This document shows positions 17,292-28,100 of a stretch of 62,427 nt of DNA, in pieces; the first letter of the stretch is position 1; every line of letters starts with the position of its first letter. Under the pieces are notes generated by a model. The model was not told the origin of the DNA, made no database searches, and was given only the letters and a program-made list of their open reading frames with translations. Location of the stretch: contig CANHGL010000011.1 of the NCBI GenBank assembly GCA_947460245.1, positions 1 through 62,427 on the forward strand, read 5' to 3'. The DNA is from Sphingobacteriales bacterium (GTDB lineage: Bacteria > Bacteroidota > Bacteroidia > Chitinophagales > JADIYW01). A program made the translations under genes and the position numbers.

Positions 17292-18233
17292 TTAAAGATT
17301 AACCTGCTCTCCTATATTATACTGATTTCTATCTGCCCCATTCCTGGCAATCAGCTCGCCAAGAAAACCAGCTACAAACAATTGTGTTCCCACAATAACT
17401 GTAAGTATACCCAGATAAAATACAGGCCTGCTGGCAATACCTACCTGACCAAAAATAGTTTTAGTAATCGTAAGATAGATAAGTGTTAAAACCCCGAAGA
17501 AGAAAGAAATAACTCCTAAGGTTCCAAATATATGCATTGGACGCTTGCCATAACGACTAACGAAGGTTATACTCATCAAATCCAGAAAACCATTCACAAA
17601 GCGCTCCAAGCCAAATTTAGTCTTACCATATTTTCTCTCCTGATGCTGTACTGCCTTCTCCCCAATTTTTTCAAATCCACTCCATTTAGCAATAACCGGT
17701 ATATACCGGTGCATCTCTCCATACACTTCAATAGATTTTACTACCGCAAGCTTGTATGCCTTTAGCCCACAGTTAAAATCGTGTAGGTTGTGTATATTGG
17801 AAACATAACGCGTTGCTGCATTGAATAACCTGGTAGGAATAGTTTTTGTAATCGGATCATAACGTTTCTTTTTCCAACCCGAAACCAAATCAAAACCATC
17901 CTCAGTAATCATCTTATACAATGCTGGAATTTCCTCAGGAGAATCCTGCAGGTCTGCATCCATGGTAACCACAACAGTGCCCTTTGCCTGCTGGAAACCT
18001 ACCTGCAAAGCGGCAGATTTCCCATAATTACGCTGAAACCTTATCCCTTTAATAGAAGAATTACTCGCCGCTGCAGTCTTAATTACATCCCAAGAATTAT
18101 CTCTACTGCCATCATCTACCGCTAGTACCTCATAGGAAAAATTATGCTCCAGCATGACTTTTGCTATCCAGGAAAATAGCTCCGGCAGTGATTCTTCTTC
18201 GTTAAAAAGCGGTATGACAATACTGATATCCAA
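17292..18233 (-). CDS. GT2 glycosyltransferase, GtrB/DPM1-like with two C-terminal TM helices
   Basis: 313 residues starting MDISIVIPLFNEEESLPEL from a TTG codon. No upstream ATG exists, and the start falls 2 bp after the preceding gene, consistent with coupling. The GT-A domain has EVLAVDDGSRDNSW and VVTMDADLQDSPEEIP, which is the DxD metal site. The EVYGEMHRYIPVIA and QHQERKYGKTKF motifs are typical of polyprenyl-phosphate glycosyltransferases. Two membrane helices lie at about 235-260 and 270-295. It probably loads a sugar onto undecaprenyl phosphate. Confidence 0.9.
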   Translation of the reverse strand: MDISIVIPLFNEEESLPELFSWIAKVMLEHNFSYEVLAVDDGSRDNSWDVIKTAAASNSSIKGIRFQRNYGKSAALQVGFQQAKGTVVVTMDADLQDSPEEIPALYKMITEDGFDLVSGWKKKRYDPITKTIPTRLFNAATRYVSNIHNLHDFNCGLKAYKLAVVKSIEVYGEMHRYIPVIAKWSGFEKIGEKAVQHQERKYGKTKFGLERFVNGFLDLMSITFVSRYGKRPMHIFGTLGVISFFFGVLTLIYLTITKTIFGQVGIASRPVFYLGILTVIVGTQLFVAGFLGELIARNGADRNQYNIGEQVNL

Positions 18234-18235
18234 TC

Positions 18236-18664
18236 TTATTCTTTTTTCAATATTACGGCTAAAATTAAAGAAATAATAATTCCAATTCCACTATACAGCA
18301 TTAATACTTTTGCAAAAGCTCCTTTGGGGAGCAGCTGCATACCTGTAATACTTGAAAAAATCGTATAAAAGGAACAAATAAAAATAGCCAGCACCAGACT
18401 TGCCATCCATCCGCCCAGAAATCCCTGCATTATAGACAACTTGTTACCCTGTATCTTTCTGGACAAAAATTGAGTCATTCCTATGGCAATAACTATAGAG
18501 GTGAACTGAAAAATCAGCGCTTGTGACCTACCATAAGGCATCTTTTTTAGATACGCAGTTGTAAAAAACAATGCAAATAGTACTGTCGATATAAGCACAG
18601 AAAAGAGCGTAATCATGATACCCGTTACGACTCCTCTTGGGTTATTATCCTGTTGTTCTACCAT
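18236..18664 (-). CDS. DUF4199-like small membrane protein
   Basis: 142 residues with four predicted membrane helices (about 10-33, 48-66, 78-103 and 116-138). The spacing and the position between a dihydroorotase homologue and a GtrB-like GT2 are what is commonly seen for DUF4199 proteins in Bacteroidota. It lies 2 bp upstream of the GT2 start and 30 bp after the dihydroorotase homologue. Function unknown; the family assignment is moderate. Confidence 0.65.
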   Translation of the reverse strand: MVEQQDNNPRGVVTGIMITLFSVLISTVLFALFFTTAYLKKMPYGRSQALIFQFTSIVIAIGMTQFLSRKIQGNKLSIMQGFLGGWMASLVLAIFICSFYTIFSSITGMQLLPKGAFAKVLMLYSGIGIIISLILAVILKKE

Positions 18665-18694
18665 GGTCTATTTGTTCGCTCCTTAGAAAGTTAT

Positions 18695-19954
18695 TTAGCT
18701 GACTTTAATGAATTTCCCTTTACTGAAAACTGCCTTAACTCTTCCTTTCAATGGCGTATTCAAATAAGGCGTATTCTTCGATTTGGAACGGATAGCATTT
18801 TCTTTCAACTCCCACTCTTCTTCAAAGTTGATTATAACCCAATCACTATTCTGCTCCTCTAACCGAATAATCTTTCTAGGTTTATATGCCATCACGGACA
18901 TAAGTTGCTCTTTCGATAACTCCTTCTCCAATCTTTTATATAACAAGCCGAATGCCGTCTCCAATCCCGTTATACCGAAGTCTGCATATTCAAATTCTAC
19001 ATTTTTACTATCTATGTTCAATGGTGTATGCTGGGTGGAAATACAATCTATCGTACCATCTTTTAATCCATCAATCAGAGACGCCTGATCATTGGATGAT
19101 CTTAGCGGTGGAAATACTTTAAGATTAGAGTCAAATGCCAACACAGCCTGTTCATCGCTAATTAAGTGGTGTACGAATACGGAGCATGTAATATTCTGCT
19201 TTTCTTTTTTTGCTGCACGAACCAACTCTACGCCTTCACTCGTAGAAACACCTGCAATATGCAACCTGCCGCCTGTATATTTCAATAGGGCTATATCTCT
19301 TTGTATGATAACATATTCTGATAAATTGGTAATTCCCTTCATTCCCATACGCACGGAGACTTCGCTCTCATTTACCTGTCCATCTGCCACCAATGACTTG
19401 TCATACGGCAAAGTAATCACTAAACCATTGAATGGTTGCACATACTGTAGGGCTCTTAGCATCACCCCGCTGTCTTTAATACTATGGGGCATATCAGAAA
19501 AAGCAACAGCCCCTGCTTGATACATATCTTGCATCTCGGAAGGTGTTTTACCATCAAAGTTTTCTGTAACAGTACCTATCGGTAAGATATTTACGGATGT
19601 ATACTTTGCCTTGTTGATGATATACTCTACCTGAGCTTTGCTCTGTGTGGCAGGATGATTATCCGGCGATGCACAGAGATAGGTATAACCTCCTGCAATA
19701 GCAGCATCTGCCACAGAAAGAATGTCTTCTCGATGTTCAAACCCTGGATCACCTATTGTTGTATACAAATCACAAAATCCTGCACTGGCATAACATCCCT
19801 TATAATCATATTGATCTACTGAAGGATCTGCAGAAGAACCTCCGGAATCTGACATACTTTCAAGCACTCCATTATTAATCAGGATATCTACCAGCCTTCC
19901 ATTGTTAGAAGAATCAGGATGGATAATTTTTATATTTTTAAGGAGGATCTTCAT
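18695..19954 (-). CDS. Dihydroorotase homologue, probably catalytically dead
   Basis: 419 residues of the amidohydrolase fold, colinear with PyrC: GFCDLYTTIGDPGFEHRED, GGYTYLCASPDN, KVFPPLRSSNDQASLIDGLK and the terminal QNSDWVIINFEEEW. However, the metal and catalytic residues are missing. The HxH site reads LYTTIGDPG. The usual HxxHVS site reads LHIAGVST. The usual TDHAP site reads STQHTP, with the catalytic Asp replaced by Gln. It is probably a structural or regulatory pseudo-dihydroorotase such as those that partner aspartate transcarbamoylase, or a protein with a new role. The ATG overlaps the stop of the BatA-type gene by 4 bp, implying translational coupling. Confidence 0.85.
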   Translation of the reverse strand: MKILLKNIKIIHPDSSNNGRLVDILINNGVLESMSDSGGSSADPSVDQYDYKGCYASAGFCDLYTTIGDPGFEHREDILSVADAAIAGGYTYLCASPDNHPATQSKAQVEYIINKAKYTSVNILPIGTVTENFDGKTPSEMQDMYQAGAVAFSDMPHSIKDSGVMLRALQYVQPFNGLVITLPYDKSLVADGQVNESEVSVRMGMKGITNLSEYVIIQRDIALLKYTGGRLHIAGVSTSEGVELVRAAKKEKQNITCSVFVHHLISDEQAVLAFDSNLKVFPPLRSSNDQASLIDGLKDGTIDCISTQHTPLNIDSKNVEFEYADFGITGLETAFGLLYKRLEKELSKEQLMSVMAYKPRKIIRLEEQNSDWVIINFEEEWELKENAIRSKSKNTPYLNTPLKGRVKAVFSKGKFIKVS

Positions 19955-21966
19955 TTATTAAAATATCGAATAAGCAATATCTCTATCAGCAAAAATACCA
20001 AAGCTAAAATTACGCAAAGTTTCCATAATAAAACACCATCCTTTATCTTCTTTACTGCTGCAGTTAATCCTGTATTAGAAGGGTCGAGAACAAATTGGGT
20101 AGGTTTTTTGAATAGTTTTTTAAGTTCTTCTCGAGTGGCAAAACTAAGAACGGACTCTGACCTATCGAAATTGAATGCAACAACAGCAACTGACTTATTA
20201 GCAGATGAAACCGTATAATAACCATCCACAGGCAAAGCCCAACTGACCCTAAGTAGAACTGAATTTCCTATAGAACGATTCTCTGGTATGAACTCATGCT
20301 GCCCATTAGACATAGTAAATACCTGATCACCAGAAGACTTCTCCTGCTTTAGCTCAATAATATTATCCTTTCCTATAATGCAATACAATGTCTGAATATT
20401 ACGCTTAAGTAATGCAGCATTATAAATCATTGGTGGGAAGAGTGGCATAGACTGCAAATTAGAAAATGCAGCCTCTAGCGGAACTGACTGAAGGTATATC
20501 AATCCATTCTCTGAATTAAATGCGGCAGCCATAGGGGTACCCACACTAGTACTCAGTAGCTCTCGCATATTATTAAAAGGTGCACTTATAGGATAGTACT
20601 TTTTCAGCAAAGGAGTTTCCAGATTCTTGGGTAGCCGCGTAAATACATTTTTAAAAATATCTTCTTGCACATTAATTTGCGTTACACGCCCTTGCTGCTC
20701 TATAGCCTCTGAAAAAGCACCTGCTTTCTGTGCAGAGAGAAATGCATTATAAGAAGACAGACTAGCATTCACAGCAGGTATAATATAAATACTACCTCCA
20801 CTCTGTAAATATTCTTTCAGTGAAGCAGCAAGTCCTGAACTGATTTCAGACAATTGATTCAATACGATAAAAGAATATTCCTTCAGGGTCGAGTAATTTA
20901 CCTGTCCGCTATTTACACGCCCGAAGACAAAATGATTATCATTCTTAAAAATGGAAGCAATATTATTGGGCGTTCCTGCATCCTCGATAGATAAGACCTT
21001 TTCATTGAGATCTACATTGAATGCAAAATAAAAATGATCATCAAAAGTAATGGGATAATCATTAAAGGAAACCTCTCCTCTTTGCCATCCCTCCCGGGTG
21101 ATAGAAAAATTAAAAGAATCAATCACTGTGCCTCCGGCAGGGATAATTATATCATCTATCGCTTTTACTGCTTCATTTATTTTTAAGGTTATGCGCATCT
21201 TTTCAGAAGAAGAACTACCTGAGTTTCTCAAACGAACCATCAGCCTATTGGTGGCATTAATATTAAATACAGGCTGCTCAAACCAACAAGTATCCACATA
21301 AATATTTTTTTCTAAGCTTGCTGAAATAGGCAGAAAATATGAGGTGCAAGCGTTATCACTAATAGGTGTAAGTGTGCTCTTTTGAAAATCAGATATAAAA
21401 AAATTTACTTTATTGGCAGCTCCTATAGTCTGAAAAAGTGCAATTTGTTTCTTAGAGATTTCATCTAGCTTCTTAACGTATGGTGATAGCTCTACCTTAT
21501 TCACAGCATCTATAAAATCCTGTTGTAGCATCCAGCGCTGATGAGTACCATCCATATCATTCGTCAGCAATGCAAACTTATCTCCGGATTGGAATGCTTT
21601 TGCTAACTCAATAGCCTTGCTCTTGGCTATTGATAAAGCCTCCTCACCTCCTGACTTTAATCCCATAGAATAGGAGTTATCTATATACACACAAGCAGCA
21701 GAATCTCCAGCATATATTTTTTGTTTAGTCCCTAGAAAAGGCTGCGAAAAAGCTAAAACCAGAAAGAACAAAGCCAACAATCTGGAAGCAAGTATTAATC
21801 GCTTCTTTAATTTTTCGATTGTTGATTTTTCCTCTTGTACCTCCTTAAGAAAACGAATATCTGAGAAATAAACTTTCTTAAATCTTCTGAAATAAAAGAG
21901 ATGAATAAGAATAGGTACTAGTAAACACAGTAAACTTATCAGAAAGAAAGGAAATACGAATTGCAT
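19951..21966 (-). CDS. BatA-domain, vWA-like membrane protein
   Basis: 671 residues. The BatA N-terminal module (TIGR02226-like) holds two membrane helices and the FYFRRFKKVYFSDIRFLKEV linker, then LLALFFLVLAFSQPFL. A von Willebrand A-like domain follows with the metal-site DxSxS-type sequence VYIDNSYSMG near residue 95. The middle is a long periplasmic region of beta-rich and glutamine-amidotransferase-like character, and a last membrane helix ends the protein. Location: inner membrane with a large exposed part. It is first in a minus-strand operon with the dihydroorotase homologue, DUF4199-like and GT2 genes. Confidence 0.85.
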   Translation of the reverse strand: MQFVFPFFLISLLCLLVPILIHLFYFRRFKKVYFSDIRFLKEVQEEKSTIEKLKKRLILASRLLALFFLVLAFSQPFLGTKQKIYAGDSAACVYIDNSYSMGLKSGGEEALSIAKSKAIELAKAFQSGDKFALLTNDMDGTHQRWMLQQDFIDAVNKVELSPYVKKLDEISKKQIALFQTIGAANKVNFFISDFQKSTLTPISDNACTSYFLPISASLEKNIYVDTCWFEQPVFNINATNRLMVRLRNSGSSSSEKMRITLKINEAVKAIDDIIIPAGGTVIDSFNFSITREGWQRGEVSFNDYPITFDDHFYFAFNVDLNEKVLSIEDAGTPNNIASIFKNDNHFVFGRVNSGQVNYSTLKEYSFIVLNQLSEISSGLAASLKEYLQSGGSIYIIPAVNASLSSYNAFLSAQKAGAFSEAIEQQGRVTQINVQEDIFKNVFTRLPKNLETPLLKKYYPISAPFNNMRELLSTSVGTPMAAAFNSENGLIYLQSVPLEAAFSNLQSMPLFPPMIYNAALLKRNIQTLYCIIGKDNIIELKQEKSSGDQVFTMSNGQHEFIPENRSIGNSVLLRVSWALPVDGYYTVSSANKSVAVVAFNFDRSESVLSFATREELKKLFKKPTQFVLDPSNTGLTAAVKKIKDGVLLWKLCVILALVFLLIEILLIRYFNK

Positions 21967-21973
21967 CTTACCT

Positions 21974-21981
21974 CAAAGATA
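21974..21981 (-). promoter_or_regulatory. -7 promoter box TATCTTTG for the BatA operon
   Basis: Exact TAnnTTTG match on the minus strand, ending 7 bp before the ATG at 21966. It would give a leader of only a few nucleotides. Confidence 0.5.
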
Positions 21982-22030
21982 AGAATTGTTAGTTGTTATG
22001 ACGGACGTTTAACAGATTTTATACTCTCAA

Positions 22031-23566
22031 TCAATGGACCTCCGGACGCATCTGCGGGAAGAATAGGACCTCTTGTATAGATGACTGATTAGTTAGCAAC
22101 ATAGCCAATCTATCAATTCCAAATCCAATACCCGAGGTTGGAGGCATTCCATACTCCAATGCACGCAGGAAGTCCTGATCTATAAACATGGCTTCATCAT
22201 CGCCACGCTCCATAAGGGCAAGTTGCTCTTCAAAACGCTCGCGCTGATCAATCGGATCGTTAAGTTCTGAATAGGCGTTCGCCACCTCTTTACCGTTAAT
22301 AATTAATTCAAAGCGCTCTACCAGACCTTCCTTCTCCCGATGTTTCTTCGTAAGTGGCGACATCTCTATTGGGTAATCTATGATAAAAGTAGGTTGAATG
22401 TAATTATGCTCGCAACGGTTACCAAATAGTTCATCTATCAATTTCCCTTTTCCCATAGATGGAGTTACCTCGATTTTAAGTTGTTGACAAACTGATCTTA
22501 ACTCAGCCTCATTCATGTTACTTACATCGAAACCAGTATAGGTCTTTATTGCATCATATATAGAAATCCTCTTGTAAGGCGCCTTAAAATTAATAGTATG
22601 ATCTCCGACCTGAACCATAGAACTTCCATTCGTATCTATACAAGCCTTTTCCAGTAACTGTTCTGTGGTTTCCATCATCCAGTAATAGTCTTTATAAGCC
22701 ACATAGAATTCTAGAACTGTAAACTCCGGATTATGTGTTTTATCCATTCCTTCGTTCCTGAAATTCCTGCTAAACTCATAGACCCAATCAAAACCGCCAA
22801 CAATTAATCGTTTCAGATATAATTCATTGGCAATTCTTAAATACAACGGAATATCTAATGCATTATGGTGCGTAGCAAATGGCCTCGCAGCAGCACCTCC
22901 CGGTATGCTTTGAAGGACCGGGGTATCTACCTCCAATGCATTCTGTGCATTCAAAAACTCCCGAATGGAATTCACCATCTTAGTGCGCTTAATGAAAGTC
23001 TCCCGTACTTTTGGATTAACTACTAAGTCGACATAACGCTGTCTGTATCTCATCTCTGGGTCACTTAACGCATCGTGTACATTTCCGTCTTCATCGGTCT
23101 TCACACTAGGAAGCGGACGTAAAGATTTTGCCAACAAGACAAATTCTTGAGCATGTATTGTAATCTCACCCATTTTAGTGATAAAAGCATATCCCTTTAC
23201 ACCGATAAAATCGCCCAAGTCTAGTAATTTCAAAAATAAGGTGTCGTAAAGGGTCTTATCTTCTGAAGGACATATGTCATCCCGACGAATATAAATCTGG
23301 ATTCTGCCAAAACTATCTTGTAGCTCAATAAAGGTAGCCTTACCTGCGGAGCGTGTTGCCATTAAGCGACCGGCTATACAGACTTCCTGATAATTTAATC
23401 TATTCTTAGTACCATCCTCTAATACTTCCTCTTTATAATGCTGTTTAATATCCTGGGAGGCTGCATTTACAGGATATGATTCAGCAGGATAAGGGTTGAT
23501 ACCCATAGCCTTTATCTTCTCCAGCTTTTCTCTTCGTACTTGTTCCTGTTCACTCAAATGTTGCAT
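22031..23566 (-). CDS. lysS: Lysyl-tRNA synthetase, class II
   Basis: 511 residues, usual length. The N-terminal OB-fold anticodon-binding domain spans about 60-170 (VCIAGRLMATRSAGKATFIE). The class II core carries motif 2 as FRNEGMDKTHNPEFTVLEFY and motif 3 as GIGFGIDRLAMLL near the C-terminus. It charges tRNA-Lys; the tRNA-Lys gene itself lies at 6959-7031. A TATTTTTG box is 20 bp upstream of the ATG. The gene stands alone, 64 bp upstream of the BatA operon. Confidence 0.97.
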   Translation of the reverse strand: MQHLSEQEQVRREKLEKIKAMGINPYPAESYPVNAASQDIKQHYKEEVLEDGTKNRLNYQEVCIAGRLMATRSAGKATFIELQDSFGRIQIYIRRDDICPSEDKTLYDTLFLKLLDLGDFIGVKGYAFITKMGEITIHAQEFVLLAKSLRPLPSVKTDEDGNVHDALSDPEMRYRQRYVDLVVNPKVRETFIKRTKMVNSIREFLNAQNALEVDTPVLQSIPGGAAARPFATHHNALDIPLYLRIANELYLKRLIVGGFDWVYEFSRNFRNEGMDKTHNPEFTVLEFYVAYKDYYWMMETTEQLLEKACIDTNGSSMVQVGDHTINFKAPYKRISIYDAIKTYTGFDVSNMNEAELRSVCQQLKIEVTPSMGKGKLIDELFGNRCEHNYIQPTFIIDYPIEMSPLTKKHREKEGLVERFELIINGKEVANAYSELNDPIDQRERFEEQLALMERGDDEAMFIDQDFLRALEYGMPPTSGIGFGIDRLAMLLTNQSSIQEVLFFPQMRPEVH

Positions 23567-23585
23567 ACCGTCTATTAATTGTATG

Positions 23586-23593
23586 CAAAAATA
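23586..23593 (-). promoter_or_regulatory. -7 promoter box TATTTTTG for lysS
   Basis: Matches TAnnTTTG on the minus strand, 20 bp upstream of the lysS ATG. Confidence 0.4.
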
Positions 23594-23660
23594 CTTTTTT
23601 TAGCTGAAAACATATGACGTAAAGCGTAATAATGAGAAAAGAAAAAGATAACTACCACTC

Positions 23661-24275
23661 TCAGTAATCTTCCAATAATTGTACAACCTCTCTGTCTACC
23701 CAAAGTGTAGGCATACCTAACTTACTAGGCTCTACGAGATTTGCTGATTTATCGTCGAGATAAAGACAACTGCTAACCTGAAGTTGTTCTTTCTGTATAA
23801 CCCATTCATAGATTTCTTTATGTGGTTTCCTCAGTCCAATCTTAAATGAATAATAACAATGGTGGAAATAATCTTCCAAGGTCTCTTTTCCGAATTTTTC
23901 AGATATATACTTTCTTACCGCTTGTAAGTGCAACTCATCCGTATTGCTAATCAATAAAAGTTTATACTTTTCCTTTAATCTCTTTAGTAAATCAATCCGC
24001 TCTTTTGGAATCTCTTTTAGTAGCCCATTCCAATGCATAAGTATAGTTTCTGAAGTGCAATTTCTATCTAAAGCTATACTTTTCAATTTTTGAATAAAAT
24101 CCTGAGCGGATACCTTACCTGTCTCAAAGTGCTTAAAAAAATTATTTGTAAATAAATGTTCAAACTTATCATGATGAAAGATAGGCAGCAAATCTTCTTC
24201 CAACCATTCTTTATCTGATTTTACATCTATAAGCACACCCCCTAAATCAAAAATTATAGTATCTATTTTTCTCAT
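23661..24275 (-). CDS. HAD-superfamily hydrolase, subfamily IA
   Basis: 204 residues. Motif I is IIFDLGGVLIDVK, with the nucleophile Asp at residue 9 but Gly-Gly following, as in the YihX/epoxide-hydrolase-N-like branch. Motif II is LLISNTDE, motif III is the Lys in FKIGLRKPHKEIY, and motif IV is CLYLDDKSANL. The four-helix cap lies between motifs I and II. It probably dephosphorylates a small sugar phosphate or nucleotide. It is monocistronic, on the opposite strand to the BON gene. Confidence 0.88.
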   Translation of the reverse strand: MRKIDTIIFDLGGVLIDVKSDKEWLEEDLLPIFHHDKFEHLFTNNFFKHFETGKVSAQDFIQKLKSIALDRNCTSETILMHWNGLLKEIPKERIDLLKRLKEKYKLLLISNTDELHLQAVRKYISEKFGKETLEDYFHHCYYSFKIGLRKPHKEIYEWVIQKEQLQVSSCLYLDDKSANLVEPSKLGMPTLWVDREVVQLLEDY

Positions 24276-24416
24276 GTTATGTTATTATTTAAAAGTACAG
24301 ATTGCACAACATTAATACTGATAATCAATATCAATATCTGTTATGATAGCAATCATTGATATAACTTAGGCTTCAGTTTAAGTTTGATTATTATTCACCT
24401 TAAATAATCAATTACA

Positions 24417-25070
24417 ATGAAAACAGATGAAAAGTTACAGCAGGACGTAATGGACGAATTAAAATGGGATCCGATGTTAACCGCCAATGAGATTGGGGTT
24501 GCTGTAAAGAGCGGAGTAGTAACTTTAAGTGGCTACGTAAATAGTTATGCTAAAAAGATTGCAGCAGAAAATGCAGCGAAACGTGTGAAAGGGGTGAGTG
24601 CACTTGCCGAACAAATCGAAGTACGTTTGGGTACGGAGGGACAGCGCACCGATACTCAGATTGCTGAAGCAGCGCTTAATGCTTTAAAGTGGAATACAAA
24701 TGTTGCTGATGAGCATGTGAAGCTTAAAGTGGAAAATGGCAGAATGACACTTGAGGGTTCTGTAGATTGGCAGTTTCAGAAAGATGCGGTTGTTAATGCT
24801 GTGAAAGATATTACGGGCGTAAAGAGTATCAATAACTTTATCACCATAAAACCGCGGGTTAGCATTACTGAGGTAGAAAAAAATATCAGAAGGGCATTAC
24901 AACGAAGTGCGGAGGTGGAAGCTGATAATATTGACATTCGAGCAAGCGGGAGCAAGGTTATCTTAAAAGGTAAGGCTAGATCCTGGGCAGAGCGACAAGA
25001 AATTGAAAGAGCAGCATGGTCTTCGCCAGGCGTTGCTGAAGTGGAAGACGATGTGCAGATTACTTATTAA
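24417..25070 (+). CDS. Triple-BON-domain protein (OsmY-like)
   Basis: 217 residues made of three tandem BON domains of about 65-70 residues each: 1-70 (VKSGVVTLSGYVNSYAKKIA), 78-145 (VENGRMTLEGSVDWQFQKDA) and 149-217 (ASGSKVILKGKARSWAERQE). BON domains bind phospholipid membranes and are typical of osmotic or stress proteins. No signal peptide is visible, so this copy is probably cytoplasmic, unlike E. coli OsmY. A good terminator follows. It sits beside the glycogen operon, which fits a stationary-phase or stress theme but is not proof. Confidence 0.88.
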   Translation: MKTDEKLQQDVMDELKWDPMLTANEIGVAVKSGVVTLSGYVNSYAKKIAAENAAKRVKGVSALAEQIEVRLGTEGQRTDTQIAEAALNALKWNTNVADEHVKLKVENGRMTLEGSVDWQFQKDAVVNAVKDITGVKSINNFITIKPRVSITEVEKNIRRALQRSAEVEADNIDIRASGSKVILKGKARSWAERQEIERAAWSSPGVAEVEDDVQITY

Positions 25071-25098
25071 TAAAGTGTAAATGCATATTTCCACAAGG

Positions 25099-25130
25099 GA
25101 CCGTCTTTTAAAGGCGGTCTTTTTTATTTA
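25099..25130 (+). terminator. Rho-independent terminator after the BON gene
   Basis: GC-rich stem (GACCGTCT pairing with AGGCGGTC) with a short A/T loop, followed by TTTTTTATTTA. It is oriented for plus-strand transcription only. Confidence 0.8.
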
Positions 25131-25137
25131 TATAAAA

Positions 25138-28100
25138 CTAAATCCATTTTACAAGTGAAAAATCCTGCCGATGCGTCAGCATGGAATGCTTTGGAAATAT
25201 GCGAAAACAATATTCATAGGCTCCTGCAGGAAATGGAGGGATCTTACATTCAAAAGTAATCATTTCTTTTTTTACCTCTGTGATGTTGAATGCTCTAACA
25301 AAATTAAGTGACTCATCTTGTTTTGAATTCTTGTGCAAGAATACTATCTCTATACCAATATCATCCGCAGAAAGTTGACCAATATCCAATACTATCTTTA
25401 TAGATATTTCAGCACCTTTAGCACGATCTAGATCTGATTCTATAGCAAAAACATCTAATTCATTCCAGCCGGAAACTATTCTCTTCTTCCATGCTGCAAG
25501 CTGTTTAGCTAAAGTAAAATTATTTTCTTTCAACTTGACCCCATGTTCATATAGTTTAGCATAATATTTATGCTGATAATCAGATAATGCACGCGACATA
25601 GTATAATTGGAAGCTACTGCAAGGGCAGACTTTATTCTCTGAATCCATAGAACAGGTATATCTTTGTCATTCCGTTTAAAATAAAGCGGAATGATTTCAT
25701 TCTGTAGTGCTTTATAAATATTTTCTGCGTCGAGTTCATTTTGAAAATCAGATCTATCATATGTCCGCTCTCCTTCAAGTGACCAGCCAATATTTTCCTG
25801 GTAAGCCTCCGCCCACCATCCATCTAATACACTGAAGTTTAACACCCCATTCATCATCGCTTTCATTCCGCTCGTGCCAGAAGCTTCCATGTGCCTCTCG
25901 GGGGTATTCAACCATAAATCTGCTCCCTGAACAAGCAACTTTGCAAGATTCATGTCGTAATCTTCGAGAAAAAAGATGCGATTTTTAAACGCTGGCTGCT
26001 CGCTTAACGCGACTATAGCTCTCACAAATTCCGCACTTTCACTATCATTTGGATGTGCTTTACCGGAAAAGAAGATCAATACCGGCATATTGTTACTATT
26101 AAGAACTGCCGACAGCCTGTTTATGTCTGACAGCAGTAAATTCGGTCGTTTGTAAGTCACAAATCGACGTGCAAATCCTATAATAAAAGCCCGTTCATCG
26201 AGATGCTCCATCGCCTCAGCTATTTTCTTAGGTCCTTCATGTCGAGCAGATAGCGTGTCAAATAAACGCTCCCTCACTGCATCCAATAATGAACGCTTTA
26301 ACAACCTCCGGGTATCCCAAATTAAATCATCCGATACTTCATTAAAACTATTAGTGCCTTGAGCTGGTAATGACGACAAAGCACTCAGGTATATTTTCTT
26401 CCATTCCTTGGCTACCCAAGTTGGATAATGAACTCCGTTAGTAACATATCCTATATGTAATTCTTCAGATCTATAGTCAGGCCAAAGAATATTGAATAAA
26501 TCTGCACTTACACTTCTGTGTATTTTACTTACTGCATTAATCTCTTTTGACAGCCTCGATGCCAGGTACGCCATAGAGAATTTTTCCTCACTACGATGTG
26601 CTACTGCTCTTCCCAGATCCATCAGCGTCTCCCAGCTGACATTAAACTGTTGTGCGGTATGGGAGAAATAGGGCCTTAGTAACTCCTCACTAAACGTATC
26701 AATAGCCGCAGGTAATGATGTATGTGTAGTAAAGAGTTGAGTCGCCCGCGTTACCTCTACTGCTTCTTCGAAAGAAAGATTATCATGGTGTATCAAATTG
26801 TACAGCCTTCCAAAACCCAAGAACGCCGCATGCCCTTCATTGCAGTGATATATATCCGGGTCTACATTCAATACATTCAATAGCTGTATGCCCCCCATGC
26901 CTAATAGTATCTCTTGCTTTAGGCGATGTTCTACTGATGAAGGATATAAGTGTGCAGTAATTTGTCTGTCTTCCAAAGTATTCTCCTCTACATAAGTATC
27001 CAGAAGATACAAAGAAACCCTGCCCACAGCAAGCTTCCATACCTGAGCCATCAATGTTCTGCCTGGAAATGCGAGTGCAATTTTTACAGGCTTACCCAAC
27101 GCATCTGCCACAATATCCAAAGGAAGAGTCGCAATATCAAGATGCTCCGCATTGGCTAGTTGTGCGCCATGTACCGAGAGGCTCTGCCTAAAATATCCAT
27201 GCTTATAAAGCAGACCTATGCCTGTGACATGCATACCTCTATCACTGGCTTCTTTCAAGTAATCCCCTGCAAGCACACCTAAACCACCCGAATATAATTT
27301 AAGGCAATTTTGTAACCCATATTCCATACTAAAATAAGCAATACTAGGTTTTAATACTTCCAGAGGGGTATTCATATATTGATCAAATCTTTGAAAAACA
27401 ATATTCATACGATTCAAGAAATCTTTATCCCCTGCCAGTTTTTTGATTACTGCATAATTTAGTGATTGCAAAAAGACAATAGGATTCCTATGGCATTTTT
27501 TCCATAGCTTAAGATCAATATATTCAAACAAATCAATAGCATCATCATTCCATGACCACCAAAGATTTCTACTTAATTTTTGCAAGGGCAATAGTGCTTC
27601 CGGAAATACAGATTGAATGATAATATCTCGCCACATAGGTTTTGTAGGAAGCATTTCTTTCACTACTATGGGCGTTGCCTGAGGTTTATTTCGATAAAGA
27701 ATTTCTCGTTCGCTACTCTTCTGCAAGGCAAGATGATATGCTTTCTTATACTGTTCAATTTGCTTGTCCCATAAAAACTCCAAACTAATACTATAGGCCT
27801 CCTCTCTTAACTGCTGGATCTCCTCTAACTGTTTATCGGCGAATGCGTAAATGATTCGGGCAACTTCTTTTACAACCTCTTTCTCATTCTCATCATTTCT
27901 GTTTACGATATATATCCCTTTTTGCTTCTCCTGAAAAAAATTATGAATAGCCGCTCCAAATCCGGAAATATTTGTAGTGATTGCAGGTATATGAAATGCA
28001 ATACTCTCCAAAGGAGTATAACCCCAAGGCTCGTAATAGGACGGAAATACAGCAATATCAAAACCTATAAGCAAATCATAATAGGAAAGATTAAATATCC

